Counted from the first letter of the stretch, positions 33,993 through 46,119 are shown. The stretch: 64,000 nucleotides of DNA from Bimuria novae-zelandiae CBS 107.79 (GCA_010015655.1 ML976699.1:465038-529037); one strand, 5' to 3'. Notes: generated by a model not told the origin, from the sequence alone. Program-made: numbers and translations.

Positions 33993-34768
33993 ATGCCCCC
34001 ACCGAAGCACATCGCGGTGTTGCTCTTCCCCGGCTTCCAACTCCTCGACGCCACCGGCCCGCTCGACATCCTAAACACACTCTCGCGCTCCACACCCCTG
34101 CGACTCTCCATCCTCGCGGCTACCCTCGAGCCCGTTTCTACACAGATCCCTGTTCCTACGCCTGCTCTATCCTCCCTTACTCCCCCGGGGATCGTGGAAA
34201 GCAGTTTTGCACAGGCTATCATCCCGACGCATACTTTTGACAACGCGCCAGACGGGATCGAGGTTCTTATTGTACCCGGGGGCTTTGGATCGCGCGCGGA
34301 AGAGGGCGTGCAAGGCGTTGTGGAGTTTGTGCAAAGTGTGTATCCGAAGTTGCGGTGGTTGTTGACGGTGTGTACGGGCAGCGCTATTGTGGCGAAAACC
34401 TCCGTGCTCGACGGCCGCAGCGCTACTTCGAACAAGAAAGCTTTTGAGTGGGTACGTCCCAAACCCTCTCCCTTCCTCTCCTTCCTCCGTCTACATTGTA
34501 CCCACTATTCTATGGCCATGTCAACTAACAAAGCGTGTAGGTGAAAGCGCAGAACGAGAACGTGAACTGGGTCGCCAAAGCGCGCTGGGTGGTCGACGGA
34601 AATATCTGGACGAGCTCGGGGGTAGCTGCGGGCATGGACATGACGTATGCGTGGGTGGAGAGTGTTTGGGGAAGAGAGGTGGCTGAGGAGTTAGCGGATA
34701 GCACTGAGTATGAGAGAAATAGGGATAGTAAGGGGGATCGGTTTGCGGAGAGGTGGGCGACGATTTGA
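33993..34768 (+). CDS. DJ-1/PfpI family protein
   Basis: This family covers isocyanide hydratases, glyoxalase III-type enzymes and transcription-linked relatives. The reaction here cannot be fixed from sequence. Exon 1 (33993-34451) and exon 2 (34541-34768), with an 89-bp GTACGT...TAG intron, encode 228 aa. Motifs are IAVLLFPGFQLLDATGPLDIL at residues about 6-26, LIVPGGFGSR, and the nucleophile elbow LLTVCTGSAIVAK followed by LDGRSATSNKKAFEW, the arrangement of the isocyanide-hydratase-like branch. The second exon holds the conserved WTSSGVAAGMDMTYAWV. Its 3' end faces the oxidoreductase gene across 136 bp. Confidence 0.88.
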
Positions 34769-34904
34769 AGGGTTTGAATGAAAATAATCTTCCATGGAAG
34801 TCTTCACGAGACAGCGAGGTGGGAAGCTTAGAGATTATGGTGGTTTGATGAGCTCATATGGAGTTTGTATGGACGGTACGATTGATCTTGTATGCACGTC
34901 TGAA

Positions 34905-36423
34905 CTAGACGACACCGTTCATATGCACACCAACCTCGTCCTGCTCTTTCACCGTCGGGAGGCTCCCAGCCATCTTGAGCCGCTCCTCGGTGAGCAAATA
35001 CGCCTTTGGAATATCCCCCTTCTCAACCATGCTTTGTTGCAGCGTGGAGAGGGGTGTGCCAGCGGCTTCACCGAGCAGCATGTCCACCACCGCCTTCCCG
35101 CACAACGTCGCATTCGGCATACCGTGCCCGGTGTACCCGGCGCTCAACCACAGCCCCTTGATTCCAGGCAACTGCCCGACCCAAGGGTGGTCGTCCCTCG
35201 AGAAACCCATGATACCAGTCCACTCCTTCGCAGCTTTGAGCTCAGTCAGTCCTTCTGTGTCGCCGTCGAGTTTCATGACTTGCAGCAGCGCGCGGCGCAA
35301 GTACGCGGCCGAGTCTGGGTCGCTAACACTATCGTCTGACGCGCCGATGGTGGCTAGGTGTCCCATTCCGCGGCCGCCGCCAAACATGTAGTGCGCTGCA
35401 GGGTTCGGCACACCGCTGTACGGGCGTTGAATGAGGTAATCGTCGTTATTGGCTGGCTGCCCTAGGGCTGCAACCATGCCGTAAGAGTGGGGAAGTAAGG
35501 TGGAGTTCTTCGGCGGGAAGAGGGCACTCATTTGGCCGCGGCAGGGAACGATGAGATCCGCGAAATTGGGGAGGAGCGCTGCCGTGTAAGCATTCGTTGC
35601 GAGGATGACCGTTGGAGCAGTGATCTTGCCACGAGGGGTGTGCAGCGTATGCTTCTCCCCAAATGTAATCTCTGTAACGGGCGTCTTCGTCTGCAAGTTC
35701 AAACTTCCCTCCTTGACTAACTTCTCCAGTATAAACGTGACCAACTTATATGGCCACAGGCTTCCCGCCCCCGCTGTCAGGGTTGCGCCGATGCATTCAA
35801 GGTTCACGCGTTGCCCCTCCAGCTCTGCCTTGTCCTTGATCACCGTGATACGGGCGGCGACATCCGGCGCGATCTTTTGAAGGTGGGCGATCTCCTTCTC
35901 GGCCTCGGCCATGACTTCCTCCGTCCAAAACTGACGGCAGCCAGAGACAGAGCGCCATTCGCAGGGAACGTTGTGCTCCTGGATGTAGGAACGTACGGCG
36001 TCGACATTTTTGAGCTCGAACTTGGCTACCTCGTAGCCGCGGTCGAACAAAAGGGGTTGACAGTGGCCACCGTTCTATGCGATATGTCAGCATCATCTTC
36101 ATCGCGCAGAGCCTTGGGTCGTCTGAAGGTGTATGAAGGTGGCTGAAGAAAGGATATAGACTCACCCTGCCTGTAGCACCCCAGCATGCCTCTCGCGCCT
36201 CTAACATGACAGTTCTCTTGCCGTTCGCCCTCTCATCTTCCGCAAGGTATCGCGCTGCTGATGTACCTGTGATACCGCTGCCTACAATGACTATATCCGC
36301 CTCTGCTGGCAAGTCCTCGGTCGTGTGGTGGCCTATCAGGAATTCGTTGGGCTCGCTGTGCCAAAAAGAATCGGTGGATGTGGGCGTCGGCAGTGTAGCG
36401 CGCATGTCTTCTGTGTGAGCCAT
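34905..36423 (-). CDS. FAD-dependent oxidoreductase, DAO family
   Basis: DAO-family flavoenzymes oxidise amines and amino acids (glycine, sarcosine, D-amino acids and similar). The substrate here is unknown. Exon 1 (36423-36166) and exon 2 (36074-34905) with a 91-bp GTGAGT...TAG intron give 475 aa. The join restores CWGATGRNGGHCQPLLF, a signature of the fungal group. The FAD-binding Rossmann motif is IVIVGSGITGTSAARYLAE near residue 43. Substrate-domain features include ATNAYTAALLP, MFGGGRGMGH, and the C-terminal FAD contact GLWLSAGYTGHGMPNATLCG. There is no signal peptide or peroxisomal SKL end (it ends HMNGVV), so it is presumably cytosolic. Intact. Confidence 0.9.
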
Positions 36424-37214
36424 CGTGGAAGATTGTGAGTGATGTGCTGTGGTAGTCGATTTCTGAGGCGGGGTGCAGGTGTGTTCTTATACACCAGCTG
36501 AAGGGCTCGGTGTTACTACCTTGAGTTTATCTACCCTGGTTGATGTGCGCGTAACATGGAATTGCTGCCCTTGCAATCACGTATCGTGATAGGCATCGGA
36601 GTGATAGTGGGCGGCCGGAAGTCACGAGCCCCACTACCTGAGCCTCGTAATTCCGAGCGTCGGCATGCTTGATAGCTAACTGTTCCGATCGAAAATGGGC
36701 CTGGGAAGAGCGGAGATGGCTTTGGAGCTCGCGAACAACGAGGATTGCGTAGCTGATGGGTCCAAAGTTGTTATAGCTCAGGAAAAGATGACGAGGTGCA
36801 CTTGCCTTTACGTGACGCGTGACGCAGCTTATCAATAGAACTCGGAAGGCACACTCCGCTCTCCAGCTTCACCACGACGATGTTACGATGCTTCACACTA
36901 AACCATGTAACAGCCGCCACTAGTATCATCGATGGCCGAGTATTCACGGTGTTGCCAAATTGGAATATGCGACGTTCAAAACAAATGCATGCGCCAATTC
37001 GTTCGTCCCGCGCAACTTCTGGACAGACCAATGCGCAGCTATTGCCAAGCACAACCACACTTGTCAAAAATCAAATCCAGCCAAGTCTGCTCTAATGTTT
37101 AACTGGATTTGCCACCAGGCGTGTATATACTTAGATTAGACTTAACTTTAGTGTTATTGCCTAGTACTTAACTTAGATTTATAAGTATATTTAATTTAGA
37201 GGAAGTATTATATA
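36424..37214. other. Promoter side of the oxidoreductase gene up to the AT-rich border
   Basis: Ordinary composition to about 37110, then abruptly AT-rich. The short frames on both strands lack recognisable features. The Fot/pogo element starts at 37215. Confidence 0.5.
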
Positions 37215-38820
37215 GAGTCCCCCCCCCAGATTTGACCCAACCCCAGATTTGACCCAGCAAAAGCACGCGACGCGCATGCATCACGCGTTATCCCCACTAA
37301 TGCCTCCCCAAACACCAAAAAGATAATCAAATCGCGAAATTTAAATATAGAAGGCTTTATATACCTTTTAAAATAAAGATTTTTCTTCTTTAAATTCTAC
37401 TACAGACTTCTTTAAAGTTTCGCGACGTACCTTACACCGTAGGCATTACGATAGCTTAACGTAGTCTGTAAGCCACGAAATAGCTTAGATCCTATTAAAC
37501 ACGGAAGAAAAGACTCTTATATAATAAATTAAAAACTATACTATTACTAGAACCTAAATTACCTACTTAATGCTAAAGGAGCTTACCCTTTTTATGCGGG
37601 CCGCACGCGTCACGCACGCGTTATAACTAGCCCCTCTTTTATAATTACTTTTCTATATTAATAATAAATAGATTATACGTTTCTAAAAGAGGAACCTTAA
37701 AATAGAAGGGGTATTTACTAGGCATCTTAAGTATTTATAAAAGGAAGGAGCATCCTACGCGCGTGTAGAGCGCTAGTTTAACGTAATAGCTTTAAAAATA
37801 GAGGAGCATGCGTACCTCCCTTCGGATATATAAAATATGGATAAGTTAGGATTTGGTGTTAGTAAGGAGCAGATTATAAAGGTATTAGTGTACCTTAATG
37901 CTGCTTAAAAGGACAAAGTAATTGCTAGGAAGCAAGAATAGGTTATAGATATTAAGTATATTAATACTACAGGCGAAGCGCTAGCTCCCCTCTTAATTTT
38001 TAAAAGAAATAATATTAATACATGATAGATTAATAAGTAATCGCCTCTAGGGTGGTATTTTACTACTAGTAAGAATAGCTAGACATTAAATAACCTGGGT
38101 CTAGAATAGCTAAAGAGAGTATTTAATCTATTAACCCGTGATAAGGCTGCGGGGCGCTAGCGTTTACTTATTACAGATAGATATAGAAGTTATATACGCG
38201 CAGATTTTATCGCCTACTATATAAGAAATTAGATTAATCTTCTAATTATACCTGCTTATTGCTTGTATATACTCTAACCTCTTAATCTTAGCATCTTTTT
38301 AGCGTTTAAATAGTATTACTCCTGTAAAACGCATGCGATATCCTAGCTTAGCTTATAGCATATCCCGCGATTAGAGTGGATAGAATTGCTATCCTGCGCA
38401 CGAGAGAAGGTAATATTAAAGAAAAATATACTTAGTAGATAGCGTGCTACTAGCTTATAGCCTGCGTTACCTATACGCGTTCTTAGTAACCTGTCTTGCA
38501 AGTCGCCCCCGCTATTACCTGTCCTAGCTACACTATAATAAGCAACTAATCTAGATCTCTCTCTACTATAGAGCTCTCTTCTAGAGCTAGTAGAACTACT
38601 AAAATTAAATAAGCAATTTATAGAGTTGCTTCGCGAGGATCCCGCAGTCCTTTTACTAGTAAAACGCTACGTAGAGCGGATAACACGCCTCTACAAAATA
38701 TAGAATACTATAATAGCTATTTAAGCTAAGTAGATTGCAGATTAGTCTAAGCTTCTTTAGAAGCGAAAGAAGGCTAAAAAAGGAAAAAGAGTTTAACTAA
38801 AAAGTTAATTAATTTATATA

Positions 38821-40946
38821 CTGTGCCTCGGCAGTTAGTGCAACACGTCAGTTAATGCAACACCCTAACAAGATCGCTCGGCCAGCAACATGAAGCTGCT
38901 GAGCCACCCACAATCAATATTATCACGAGATTTTCTGGATTTGGGGTCTCTAAGGCCTGTAGATAATTACTAGCTACTTAGATTATTAATATCTACTTAG
39001 TGTTCTAATGATTCGGCCTCTGCGCGACTGTGAGGCGGATGCAATAGATAAGGCCTTATTAACATCTATAGCCTTACGCTAAGGCTATTTTTTCTTAGTA
39101 AGCTTACTAGGAGGCTTTAAAACCTTCTTGTTTACTAATTTAGATATTTTAATCTATTTTTAAAGTTAACTTTATGCCTTACGGGCCTATTACTTAAAGC
39201 ATTACTTTATAGCCTTATTAGCCCTCTGCTTTGCGCGTGCATCTCTAGTAACTGCTTAAGCAACACGCCTCTCTTAGAGTAGCCTTATTTTAAGCTACTA
39301 GCTAGCCTAACGTGCCTCTACTTGCTTACGTTTTTAAAGCTATAGTTGCTACGCTTTAGTATCTTTTTCGTGTAGACGATTACGTGCCCGCTAAACGCGA
39401 TAGGGTAACACGAAAATAGATCCCCCTTAATCCTTATAAGGCTAATTAAAAGGTAAAGGCCTGCCTTGCTTTAAGTGTTTCTTTTAAATAGTTAGGGCCT
39501 TCCGTAGGCCCTAATTTTTATGCTCTGCAAGCTGTGCTCGTGCAGAGATTAAGTGTATAGTTTAACTTAGCTTTTTAGCCACATTACTAGCCCCTACATT
39601 AATATAAGCTTTTAGAAGCCTATCGATTTTCCTCTAATCTAATGCGCTAAATACTAAGATTAAACTTTCTTATAATTCTTACTTAGGTACGTGATCGTTG
39701 TTAAACCGCTTAAGGATAACTTTTAAATATAGAGGTAATAGGCTAGTAGCTTTAAAGGCCCGGAGTATTAATAGCTGCCTTATAGTACTAACCCAGGCCT
39801 TTTAGAATAAGCTAAAGAAGTCCCTTTTAGCAATAGAGGCTATTTCTAGGCTATCTTATAAGAAGGCTGATAGCTCGTTTAAATATGCTATTAATAGAGG
39901 CTTGAACATGCAGACATCTAGAGGCTGCAGCGTATAGGTCAAATGTGGTAGATAGATAGCTAACAGGATCTTATTACGATCGCAAAAGTCGATAAAATCC
40001 ATAGTAACGTAAGATCCATGGCCATCAAGGATTAATAGTCGATATAATCGTCTAGCTTTTGACTTTGTGAGGCGATTAAACACCTGTTAAAGCCATGCAA
40101 GGCCTATCTGATTGTTTATCTAGCTAGATTCTAATATAGTGATAAAGACTTAATGATGTTGAGGGTTGAGGTCCTCTATCCAACTTGATTGTATATCTGT
40201 AGAGGTGGCCTGATAGATTAGAGCTGGATCTAGGGCAGATCCGTCGGCGCATATGCAAGCGATGATCGATATCCATTCACGGCTACCATCCTGAATAGCT
40301 TGCCTTACTGCCTTGCTCTCGTACAGAGGTCTATCAAAGATCCTCTTTGAGCGGGAGGTGATGCAGAGCAGGCAGCCTTTTTCGTCCATATTGTATATAT
40401 GCTGAGTCTCGATCTGATACTGGCCAATCTTTTGCTGTAGAAGCTGAAAGTAGTCCTCATATTTGCCTAGGGAATCAGCTTTATGGCGATTGCTGTCGAT
40501 GCCGGTCGTCCATCGTGATATCAAGGATTCAGGGTGGCGCCTCACAAAGCGATCAACCCATGATAAGCTAACCTCCTTTTTGGCTATAGTAGAGGCAAAG
40601 CTTTGTATCATTTGCCGTGTAGGAGGAAGGCCACGTTCAGTAAGGCCTCTAATATATCGTAGGAGCTCTGATTCTTGCTGTGGGCTGAGATTTCGACGTG
40701 TAGAGTCGGTATCTGCACGCGCCTGCGTGACGCCTTGGTGCCAGCGCGTCAATGTAGAAAGTGCAACACCATATTCTTTTGCAATTTTTCTATATGAAAA
40801 AGATGCTCCTGGCTCTTGCGATTCGATTGCTGTAATTGCTGCCTTAATTGGATCCATATTGGTGGGGATGCGGCGCGTGAAAGTTGGTACGTTGCATGGT
40901 GGGGTGTTGCATTGACTGACGTGTTGCACTGACTGCCGAGGCACGG
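38821..40946 (-). mobile_element. pogo-type DNA transposon (2126 bp) nested in the Fot element
   Basis: Inverted ends of at least 45 bp: left CTGTGCCTCGGCAG at 38821, right CTGCCGAGGCACGG ending at 40946. TA is on both sides (38819-38820, 40947-40948). Each TIR holds two related sub-repeats of the form CAGTYARTGCAACA. The left TIR carries C-to-T changes relative to the right one. The transposase lies on the minus strand. Confidence 0.92.
38960..40857 (-). pseudogene. pogo DDE transposase, partly intact pseudogene
   Basis: From ATG 40857 (MDPIKAAITAIESQEPG) 235 codons stay open, giving FSYRKIAKEYGVALSTLTRW (helix-turn-helix), EYLLRYIRGLTERGLPPTR-type linker sequence, HPESLISRW and IYNMDEKGCLL (first catalytic Asp and Glu region). 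The frame then hits several stops at Gln or Trp sites (about 40085-40150) but is readable again as RLLILDGHGSYVTMDFIDF and TYTLQPLDVCMFKPL (39856-40083), carrying the second Asp block. The C-terminal part, 38960-39850, is strongly RIP-mutated. The change in mutation density inside one element is striking. Confidence 0.88.
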
Positions 40947-42117
40947 TAATAACGGAAGTGTTGCAGATCGCCCGCGAGGAGGAGGTAAAGCTAATAATAA
41001 AATAAGTAAGGGGGCGCCTATAAAAGGTTATAGTACTAGAAGAAGATAGTTAGGAGGAAGCGGAAGGTTCGGATTGTTTAGTAGATAGTTTATTAGAGGG
41101 GCTGGCAAAGCGCACGCGACGCGCAATGCGATCGCGTGCGCAGAGTTGATTTTGCTGGGTTAAATCTGGGGTTGGGTCAAATCTGGGGGGGAGACTGTAT
41201 AGTAATTACTTAGAATTTTCCTCCTATTTATAAATATTATATAACATATTAAGATCCTTATTACTTAACGTATCTATTAGCTTAGTTTTTATATTTATAA
41301 ATCTACTCGCTACTTATTACTACACATACTATAAAGCTTTTAGTAATTATAGTTCAATATTACGTCTTTTAGGCTTAAGTACATTACTTAGCTTATTAAA
41401 TATTTACTTATAGTTATAGCTAAAGGTAAGTATTATTATTATATTAAGCGCTAGATATACTAATAAAAAGTACTTATTATAAAAAGTAAGTTAATAGCGT
41501 ACTAAGTTATTTTATTTTTTTTTTAACTTTTTAGCGTTTTAATATAGCTTATTAGTACGCTAGCACTTATACTTATTAATATACTTATATTTACTATTAC
41601 TATTAGTATTTAAAATAGTGTTAATAGTATTATTAATAGCGTTAGTGCGTGCTAACTAAGGTTATAGAGGCGCTAGGATTACTGTATCGTGCCTATAGAG
41701 GCACTAGAGTTATACAAACTTTGCTTTTACTATCGCTAATCGTGCTAGCTGTGCGCCCAGGCAGCTCTATAATAATCACAATAGTGTAAGTAGAGTGTAA
41801 TAGCCGCGTAATATACTAAGGAATTACTAAGTCTATTATAGTAGTTACGAAGCTTACTTAAGGTAGTGCGTAGGTTAATAATAAAATAATTTCTTAGACT
41901 TTTATCCTATATAAAGTTAATAAAGTTATATAGCTAGAGGCGCTATTAAAAGGTAGTTATAAGCTATTTAAAAGTTAGGATAACCTTATATATAGTACTA
42001 TATTAGTTATTAAGTATACGTATTTTCTTATTACGACCTTCTAAGTGCTTACAGGCGTGCTTTAGTAGCTTTAATATATTTATATACTTAGTAATTACTA
42101 CCTAGTTTATTACTATT

Positions 42118-42369
42118 TGTCACGAGAGCAACGAGTAGAGAGAGTCTGGCTCAGAGAGCTAGGTTGATTATGCTTCGTTCGGTATCTACGTGTAGGTACA
42201 AGACGTTGGATAAGGAGAAAAAGTCTTTTGCCTGTATCCAGCGTGGGTCTATCTATCTCGCTTGACTAGAGGCTAGCCCTTCTTGGCTAGCGTCATACCT
42301 CAGCACTCTATTATGCCATGTCTAAGTCTATCGTGTGGTGTCTGGAGGTGTACTGTCGTTGACAGTACA
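42118..42369. repeat. LTR-like repeat segment
   Basis: A GC-richer island starts TGTCACGAGAGC and ends in a perfect hairpin (arms TGTACTGTC and GACAGTACA, 42349-42369). Its opening resembles a TGTTACGAGAGG segment at 1320, with shared CTTAGAGAGCT/CTCAGAGAGCT further in. I found no target duplication, so the LTR reading is tentative. Confidence 0.4.
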
Positions 42370-42616
42370 TTTATGCTATTAAGGTAACTTAAAAATTATT
42401 ATAATAGTAGGTCCCTCCCTTTTTATAATATAAGTTAGCAAAGATTTATAAGTATTTTTAGTTTCTAGTTATTATAAATAGTCTCTTTAGGTCCCCTTAG
42501 GTCCATTATTTTTAAGTAGTTTTAATAGTACTCCGCTATTATAGTGAAGTTAGCAAACTTAGTTACTAGTTTCTAAGTAGGGTTATTATATCTAGTTTAT
42601 TTAACTAGATATTTAT

Positions 42617-42839
42617 TGTAACGAGGTAGGCACGGTCGAACACGTGGCCTTCTCTCGCTTATAGAGGTTCCGGCTAGGCTAGGATTAAACACTAGCGCTA
42701 GTGGCTGACCCTAGCATATCATATATATATTATACTATACGAGTAATACTTGGCTTAAGTATTCTCATGCGTACCTTTTGGTGCAGGTGAGGAAGTCACA
42801 TAGTATTGGCTTAGTAAGCGGGGCGCTTACCTCATTACA
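42617..42839. mobile_element. Solo LTR with 5-bp target duplication TTTAT
   Basis: The 223-bp segment starts TGTAACGAGG and ends CCTCATTACA, so its termini are near-perfect inverted repeats of 10 bp with TG...CA ends. TTTAT precedes it (42612-42616) and follows it (42840-42844). There is no adjoining internal region. It is much less AT-rich than its flanks. The family is unknown and it is not the same sequence as the 2730-2943 LTR. Confidence 0.78.
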
Positions 42840-43033
42840 TTTATGTCTCTTTCTATATTAATGAAAGCGGAGATTAATAATCTTTTAATATAGTATATTA
42901 GTTTTATGTTAATTACTATTAGTTCTAAAGGCTTAATCTATTATCTAGATAGACAGTTAAATTTCTCTAGCACTCTCTTTCCTCCTATGACTAGTAAGCG
43001 ATGCTGCTTTACTCAGGTGTTAATCACTCTCGG

Positions 43034-43094
43034 CTTACCCACCCCTTAGGCTACTTCACCCACCCCTTAGGCTGCTCGCCCACACGTCAGGCTA
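43034..43094. repeat. Tandem minisatellite, about 20-bp unit, three copies
   Basis: Three successive units begin CTTACCCACCCCTTAGG, CTTCACCCACCCCTTAGG and CTCGCCCACACGTCAGG, and a weaker fourth follows. Unlike its surroundings, this array has escaped AT-biased mutation. Confidence 0.7.
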
Positions 43095-46000
43095 CTTACT
43101 CCCTACCCAGTTAGGTTCCCCTACGCTCTCCCTAATGGCTAATTATACTTATAAGTTAGGCATACCCTTACGATTTTATTAAGTCTAGATAAGTATAATA
43201 CTTAGAGACAGGTTTTAGGCTCTAGGGCGCGTTTTGGAAGGGGGACTGGAATTGTCCCTAAGGACTAAGGACAAAATAGGCCCCCTCGCCATGTGCCCCC
43301 TAGTGTTCCACGATGCCAGCGCCGCCTCTCCTTAGCAAGGTGGCTTGTGCTATGCCTTTGCACTATAAAGGCACAGTCGTACTGCTAGGTTAAACCTACC
43401 TAACTACTTTAGCTATCACTACAACACTATTATCTTCTTAGTAGTATTACTATTAGTTTTAAAACTTTATGCTATTTCTTATTTTATTTTTTATACTATA
43501 GCTTCTCCTATTATTAAAATATTATAAAAAAAATTTATTAGAGACCTTCTTTAAGCGTGCTAGTAATAATATAGGTTTTAAAAAAACTTTAACTAAAAAT
43601 AAAGAAAAACTACGTACGCGCGTTAGCGCTATAAAATTAATAAATTTATAATAGTATTTTTAAGCCTAGTACACCTTACTAACTTAAATTTTTAATACTA
43701 GATATAGGAAGTTAAATCTAAGAGTAAGTCTAAATAATATTAAAATATTTAAAGACTACGTTATATCTATTACGCTTAGAATTATGGGTAGGTATAGTAA
43801 TACAAAGCTAGGCTTATAGACTATAGTCTAGTACTATTAAGACTTCACCGCTGGCTAGAGATGAGCTAGAATAAAGAAGGAATAGGAAAATAAGAAAAAG
43901 AATAAAAAGGGGGAGAAGAATAAGCTAGTAAAGGTAATAAACCTAAACGTAACGCTGTCTACTTTAAATATAAGTCTACTATAGCTAGCTAGGCGTTTTA
44001 TAGTATTAGTACTAATTATATAGGATATTTTATTAAGTACAAGCTATATAATATCCTTAAGCTACTCTTTAAAATGAAACTATAATAGTATAACTTATAA
44101 ATTTTTTTTCTTTACCTAAAAACGTAGTAGTAGAAGAATAATTAGTTCGTGCTTCTAAAGCTATAGCATAAAGTTAAAATATAGGCTCTTATTATAGCCT
44201 GTGTTTTTAGCACTTCGAGAATTAGCGAATACGTAGAATCCACATGTTGTCTTAGATCTAGTAGGGGCTTAAGTTTTTAGGTAAGTCCGTCTTAAAGTAG
44301 CCTATATAAACTAATAGTAACAAGTTAGGATATAATCTTTACTATCTTTCGCAACAAGTATAGTAATATAAAATTTACTATATAACTCTAGCAAGTCGCA
44401 AAGTACATAATATTTACTTTAAATAAAAGGTAAAATTAATTCTTATTACGTACTTACTTAATACTAATTTCGGAATAGACTAAAGTATGCGTTATATAAA
44501 AGTATTAAAACTTATTTACTATTTTATAATTTAATACTTATAATAATTACTATACATATTATAAGAAATGTATCTAGAGATTATAAGTTAATAGATAAGA
44601 TTCTAGAACTAGAACCTTTAGAAAATAAGTAAATAATTTTAACTTTACTAGAATTTAAGCGTCTAAAACCTGCTATTTTTTAAGAAAAGTAATAGAAAGA
44701 TAAAAACTATAAGTATATTTAATTAATATCTTTAAAAATAGGACTTTCGTGTTAGCTATAATAAGCCCCTAATAGTGCATAATTTTAGAGCGGAGGGTCT
44801 GATCCTTACTAGTACGTATACTATTCTTAGCACTCTATATACCTAACTTATACTGTGTGCAGACAGAAACTATTCGTAGGACACTAGAATAAAATAGGGC
44901 AAATAGCGTAACCTAGCGGTATATCGTAATTATTACGTAGTAAATAATGCTAGAGTAGATAGTTAGGCAACCTTCTTCTATAATAGAGACTATTATATAG
45001 GTATTACGGACCTTTTCTATTCCTTACTTATTACTTAGAATCTAAAGCTATAGTAGTTACTACTAGTAAAAAAGCAGCATGAGCTTAAGTAAAATACTAA
45101 GTTTAAAAATATTAAAGTAAAATTTAAAGATCTTTCTTTACATAACGCACTATTAAAGAATAAACGTAAAAAGTTATAGACCTAAAAATAAAAACTAATT
45201 TTAAAAGCGCTTTATAAGTATTAAGGAAAATAGCCTACTTAGCTTATAAGTAAAGGCGACGCCTATATAAAAGAATAAACTAGCTACTATGGAACTATAT
45301 TTTAATAATCGCGTAAACTTATGCTAGTGCGCGACCGTCTGGCGTCTAGCATCTTTATTAAGGCCACTATACGTAGCGATGTAGGCAAGACTATTCTCTA
45401 AGATCTAATTAAGCTCTATTTATAAGAAGAGGAAGTAGCATTCTAATTAGGTCTTAAGCTAGATAAATACTACTATCTAAAAATAGACTTTACGCAAAAG
45501 ATTAACAGGTATATAACTTTACTTATTATTTAAATTATAGCGTCTAATTAGAGAATTTCTAATAGTTAACAGACTACTATATAGTAGAAACACATATATA
45601 GTTACTATTAAAAGTAGCTTAAAAAAAGTTATAAGTTTGTAGAGTTTTACTTTCTCTATAGTAGATAGTTTATTAACTAAAAAGAATAAAGCGCTTATTG
45701 CCAAGCCTATTTAGATAAGCCTAAAACGATCCCCACGCAGTATAACCCACTAACCTATAAAGCAATACTTACTACTCCAGGCTTTTATCCTAACTATTTA
45801 GGCGAAAAGTCCCTATCTCTTAAAATGCAAATGCGGTAGTTCCTTAAGATAGCTAAATAGAAAAACTATATTTATAATTAATATTCTAAAAATTCTAAGT
45901 TGCTAGTATACCTTCTAAGTAAGCTTTATTATAAAGAGTTATTTACGTTATTGCGGGAGCTCTAGTTTTACCTTAAAGACGTCTATTATGTTAATTTTAG

Positions 46001-46119
46001 GAGTACTCTTAAAAGGTCTAGGTTAGCAGGCAAAGGGAGAGCTAGACTAACTAAGCGGACATGCGTTAAGACAAAAGATCTAAAATATAAATTTATTAAC
46101 GAAAGTAGTACGGTTTAGA

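Larger units (their letters stand above)
37690..41150 (+). pseudogene. Fot/pogo DDE transposase pseudogene (interrupted)
   Basis: Readable after RIP: GVSKEQIIKVLVYLNAA, then DIKYINTTGEALAPLLIFK, SPLGWYFTTSKNS, RLLITDRYRSYI, PAYCLYILQPLNL and a Lys-rich tail. The expected family forms are YINTTGEALAPLLIFK, LLLDGHGSH and HTSHxLQPLDV. The D/G residues of the second and third catalytic blocks are altered. The frame is cut near its C-terminus by the insertion at 38821 and resumes after 40948 as an acidic tail (IAREEEVKL). Confidence 0.8.
37215..41197 (+). mobile_element. Fot/pogo-type DNA transposon, split by a second transposon
   Basis: Inverted ends beginning (TA)GAGTCCCCC on the left and ending GGGGGAGACTG(TA) on the right are followed inward by matching repeats that run CCCAGATTTGACCCA twice. 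The TA target dinucleotide is present on both sides. Without the nested element (38821-40946 plus its TA duplication) it would be about 1.85 kb, a normal length for the family. The transposase lies on the plus strand. Confidence 0.85.
41198..46119. other. AT-rich degraded repeat block
   Basis: RIP-like TpA-rich DNA. Features visible inside are an LTR-like segment at 42118, a solo LTR at 42617-42839, a 20-bp tandem repeat at 43034-43094, and a GC-richer island at about 43205-43420 with a TATA-like CTATAAAGGC. At 45320-45500 a plus-strand reading with stops taken as Gln gives LMLVRDRLASSIFIKATIRS and TILQDLIKLYLQEEEVAF, clearly once protein-coding. I cannot assign its family. Confidence 0.7.

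Noticed and set aside
44000..45900. Starship captain (DUF3435) reading of the degraded AT-rich ORF
   Set aside because: Some helical text is reminiscent, but I could not find the tyrosine-recombinase residues, so the claim is not supported.
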